Shown here one piece after another: positions 43,404 to 43,740 of a stretch of 43,740 nucleotides of DNA. The position numbers and the translations under genes were made by a program. How positions within the stretch are numbered: position 1 is the stretch's first letter; each line of letters opens with the position of its first letter. The stretch comes from an uncultured Chlorobiaceae bacterium (GTDB lineage: Bacteria > Bacteroidota > Chlorobiia > Chlorobiales > Chlorobiaceae): NCBI GenBank assembly GCA_903939765.1, contig CAJAIK010000039.1:1-43740 (forward strand). The letters run 5' to 3'. The notes under the pieces are model-generated. The model saw only the letters and a program-made list of their open reading frames with translations, made no database searches and was not told where the DNA came from.

Positions 43404-43740
43404 ATGCAGAAAGAGAACGAACCGAACAAAAATACCCAGGAACAGCCAGCCCCGATTTCGCTGAACGACCAGATGCAGCGCCGTCTTGAAGAGCGCCAGC
43501 AGCTTATGGAGGCGGGAGTCAACCCCTACCCCACCCACTTTGAGGTCACCCACTCCTCCGGCGAGATCATTACAGATTTTATAGAGGAGGCCAAAACGCC
43601 GGTCTCGGTGGCTGGACGCATCATGACCATCCGAAAAATGGGCAAAGCCTCCTTTTTCCATCTTCAGGACTCAGCAGGCCGAATCCAGATCTACATGAAA
43701 AAGGATGAGGTTGGCGACGCCACCTACGACACCTTCAAAC
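43404..43740 (+). CDS. lysS: Lysyl-tRNA synthetase, class II, N-terminal part (runs off window)
   Basis: The first 112 codons of a class II lysyl-tRNA synthetase, which attaches lysine to tRNA-Lys. After a polar leader the protein shows the family start [23 protein letters not shown] and the OB-fold anticodon-binding domain ([21 protein letters not shown], then [17 protein letters not shown]). The catalytic domain lies beyond the window. It is in the same direction as crtB with a short gap and may share its transcript. Confidence 0.92.
   Translation, partial: MQKENEPNKNTQEQPAPISLNDQMQRRLEERQQLMEAGVNPYPTHFEVTHSSGEIITDFIEEAKTPVSVAGRIMTIRKMGKASFFHLQDSAGRIQIYMKKDEVGDATYDTFK

Noticed and set aside
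1-43740. tRNA, rRNA, riboswitch and prophage genes
   Set aside because: Reading through the intergenic spaces showed no cloverleaf, conserved rRNA, known aptamer pattern or phage structural gene. The Cys-leucine-repeat proteins, which also occur in phages, are the only weak hint.

Overview
The window looks like chromosomal DNA of a green sulfur bacterium (family Chlorobiaceae, Chlorobium/Pelodictyon group). This is inferred from protein character: a green-sulfur-type phytoene synthase beside lysS, a split YbhF-type ABC exporter, and phosphate and arsenic genes of the expected kind. There is moderate GC in the core genes and AT-rich patches at the left end. I see no rRNA, tRNA, CRISPR array or complete insertion sequence.

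Layout. (1) 1-3.5 kb: the start of a homospermidine-synthase-like gene running off the left edge, an AT-rich stretch, a membrane-protein pseudogene with an in-frame amber codon, then a minus-strand arsenic operon (arsC-acr3-arsC) and a gene remnant. (2) 3.7-6.7 kb: minus-strand genes for a small FAD-domain-like protein, a GNAT acyltransferase, a PlsC-type acyltransferase and a metallophosphoesterase. (3) 7.1-8.8 kb: three small plus-strand genes, including a DUF6794-like protein and a RodZ-like membrane HTH protein. (4) 8.8-23.2 kb: a phosphate/polyphosphate region. ppk1 and phoU (minus strand, overlapping) are flanked by two paralogous Cys-rich leucine-repeat proteins in inverted orientation. 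Rightward follow a CHAD-domain protein overlapping a ParA-type ATPase, an alkaline phosphatase, arsD-arsA, and a PhoB/PhoR two-component pair.

(5) 23.3-39.0 kb: a remodelled accessory region. A YbhG-F-S-R-type exporter (HlyD-like lipoprotein, two ATPases, two permeases, all minus strand, probably led by a second metallophosphoesterase) is split by about 8 kb. The intruding DNA holds a 1,783-residue secreted protein (DUF4347, class 3 lipase, RTX repeats, RCC1-like repeats, cohesin/dockerin-like tail), an Rpn-family nuclease and broken toxin-antitoxin modules. In three places the 3' terminal 180-250 bp of a gene is duplicated as a decayed fragment, each time close to a toxin-antitoxin module.

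(6) 39.2-43.7 kb: housekeeping genes trmH, a membrane sensor-like protein, ybeY and hflX (overlapping operon), then crtB and the start of lysS on the plus strand.

How the genes may work together. Ppk, PhoU, CHAD, ParA, alkaline phosphatase and PhoBR form a plausible phosphate-scavenging and polyphosphate-storage neighbourhood. The coupled CHAD-ParA pair is the best candidate for an undescribed system, because it could position polyphosphate granules. Arsenate is a phosphate analogue, so arsDA placed between phoA and phoBR may be functionally linked to phosphate uptake. The repeated 3'-end scars with toxin-antitoxin modules are the most unusual structural signal.
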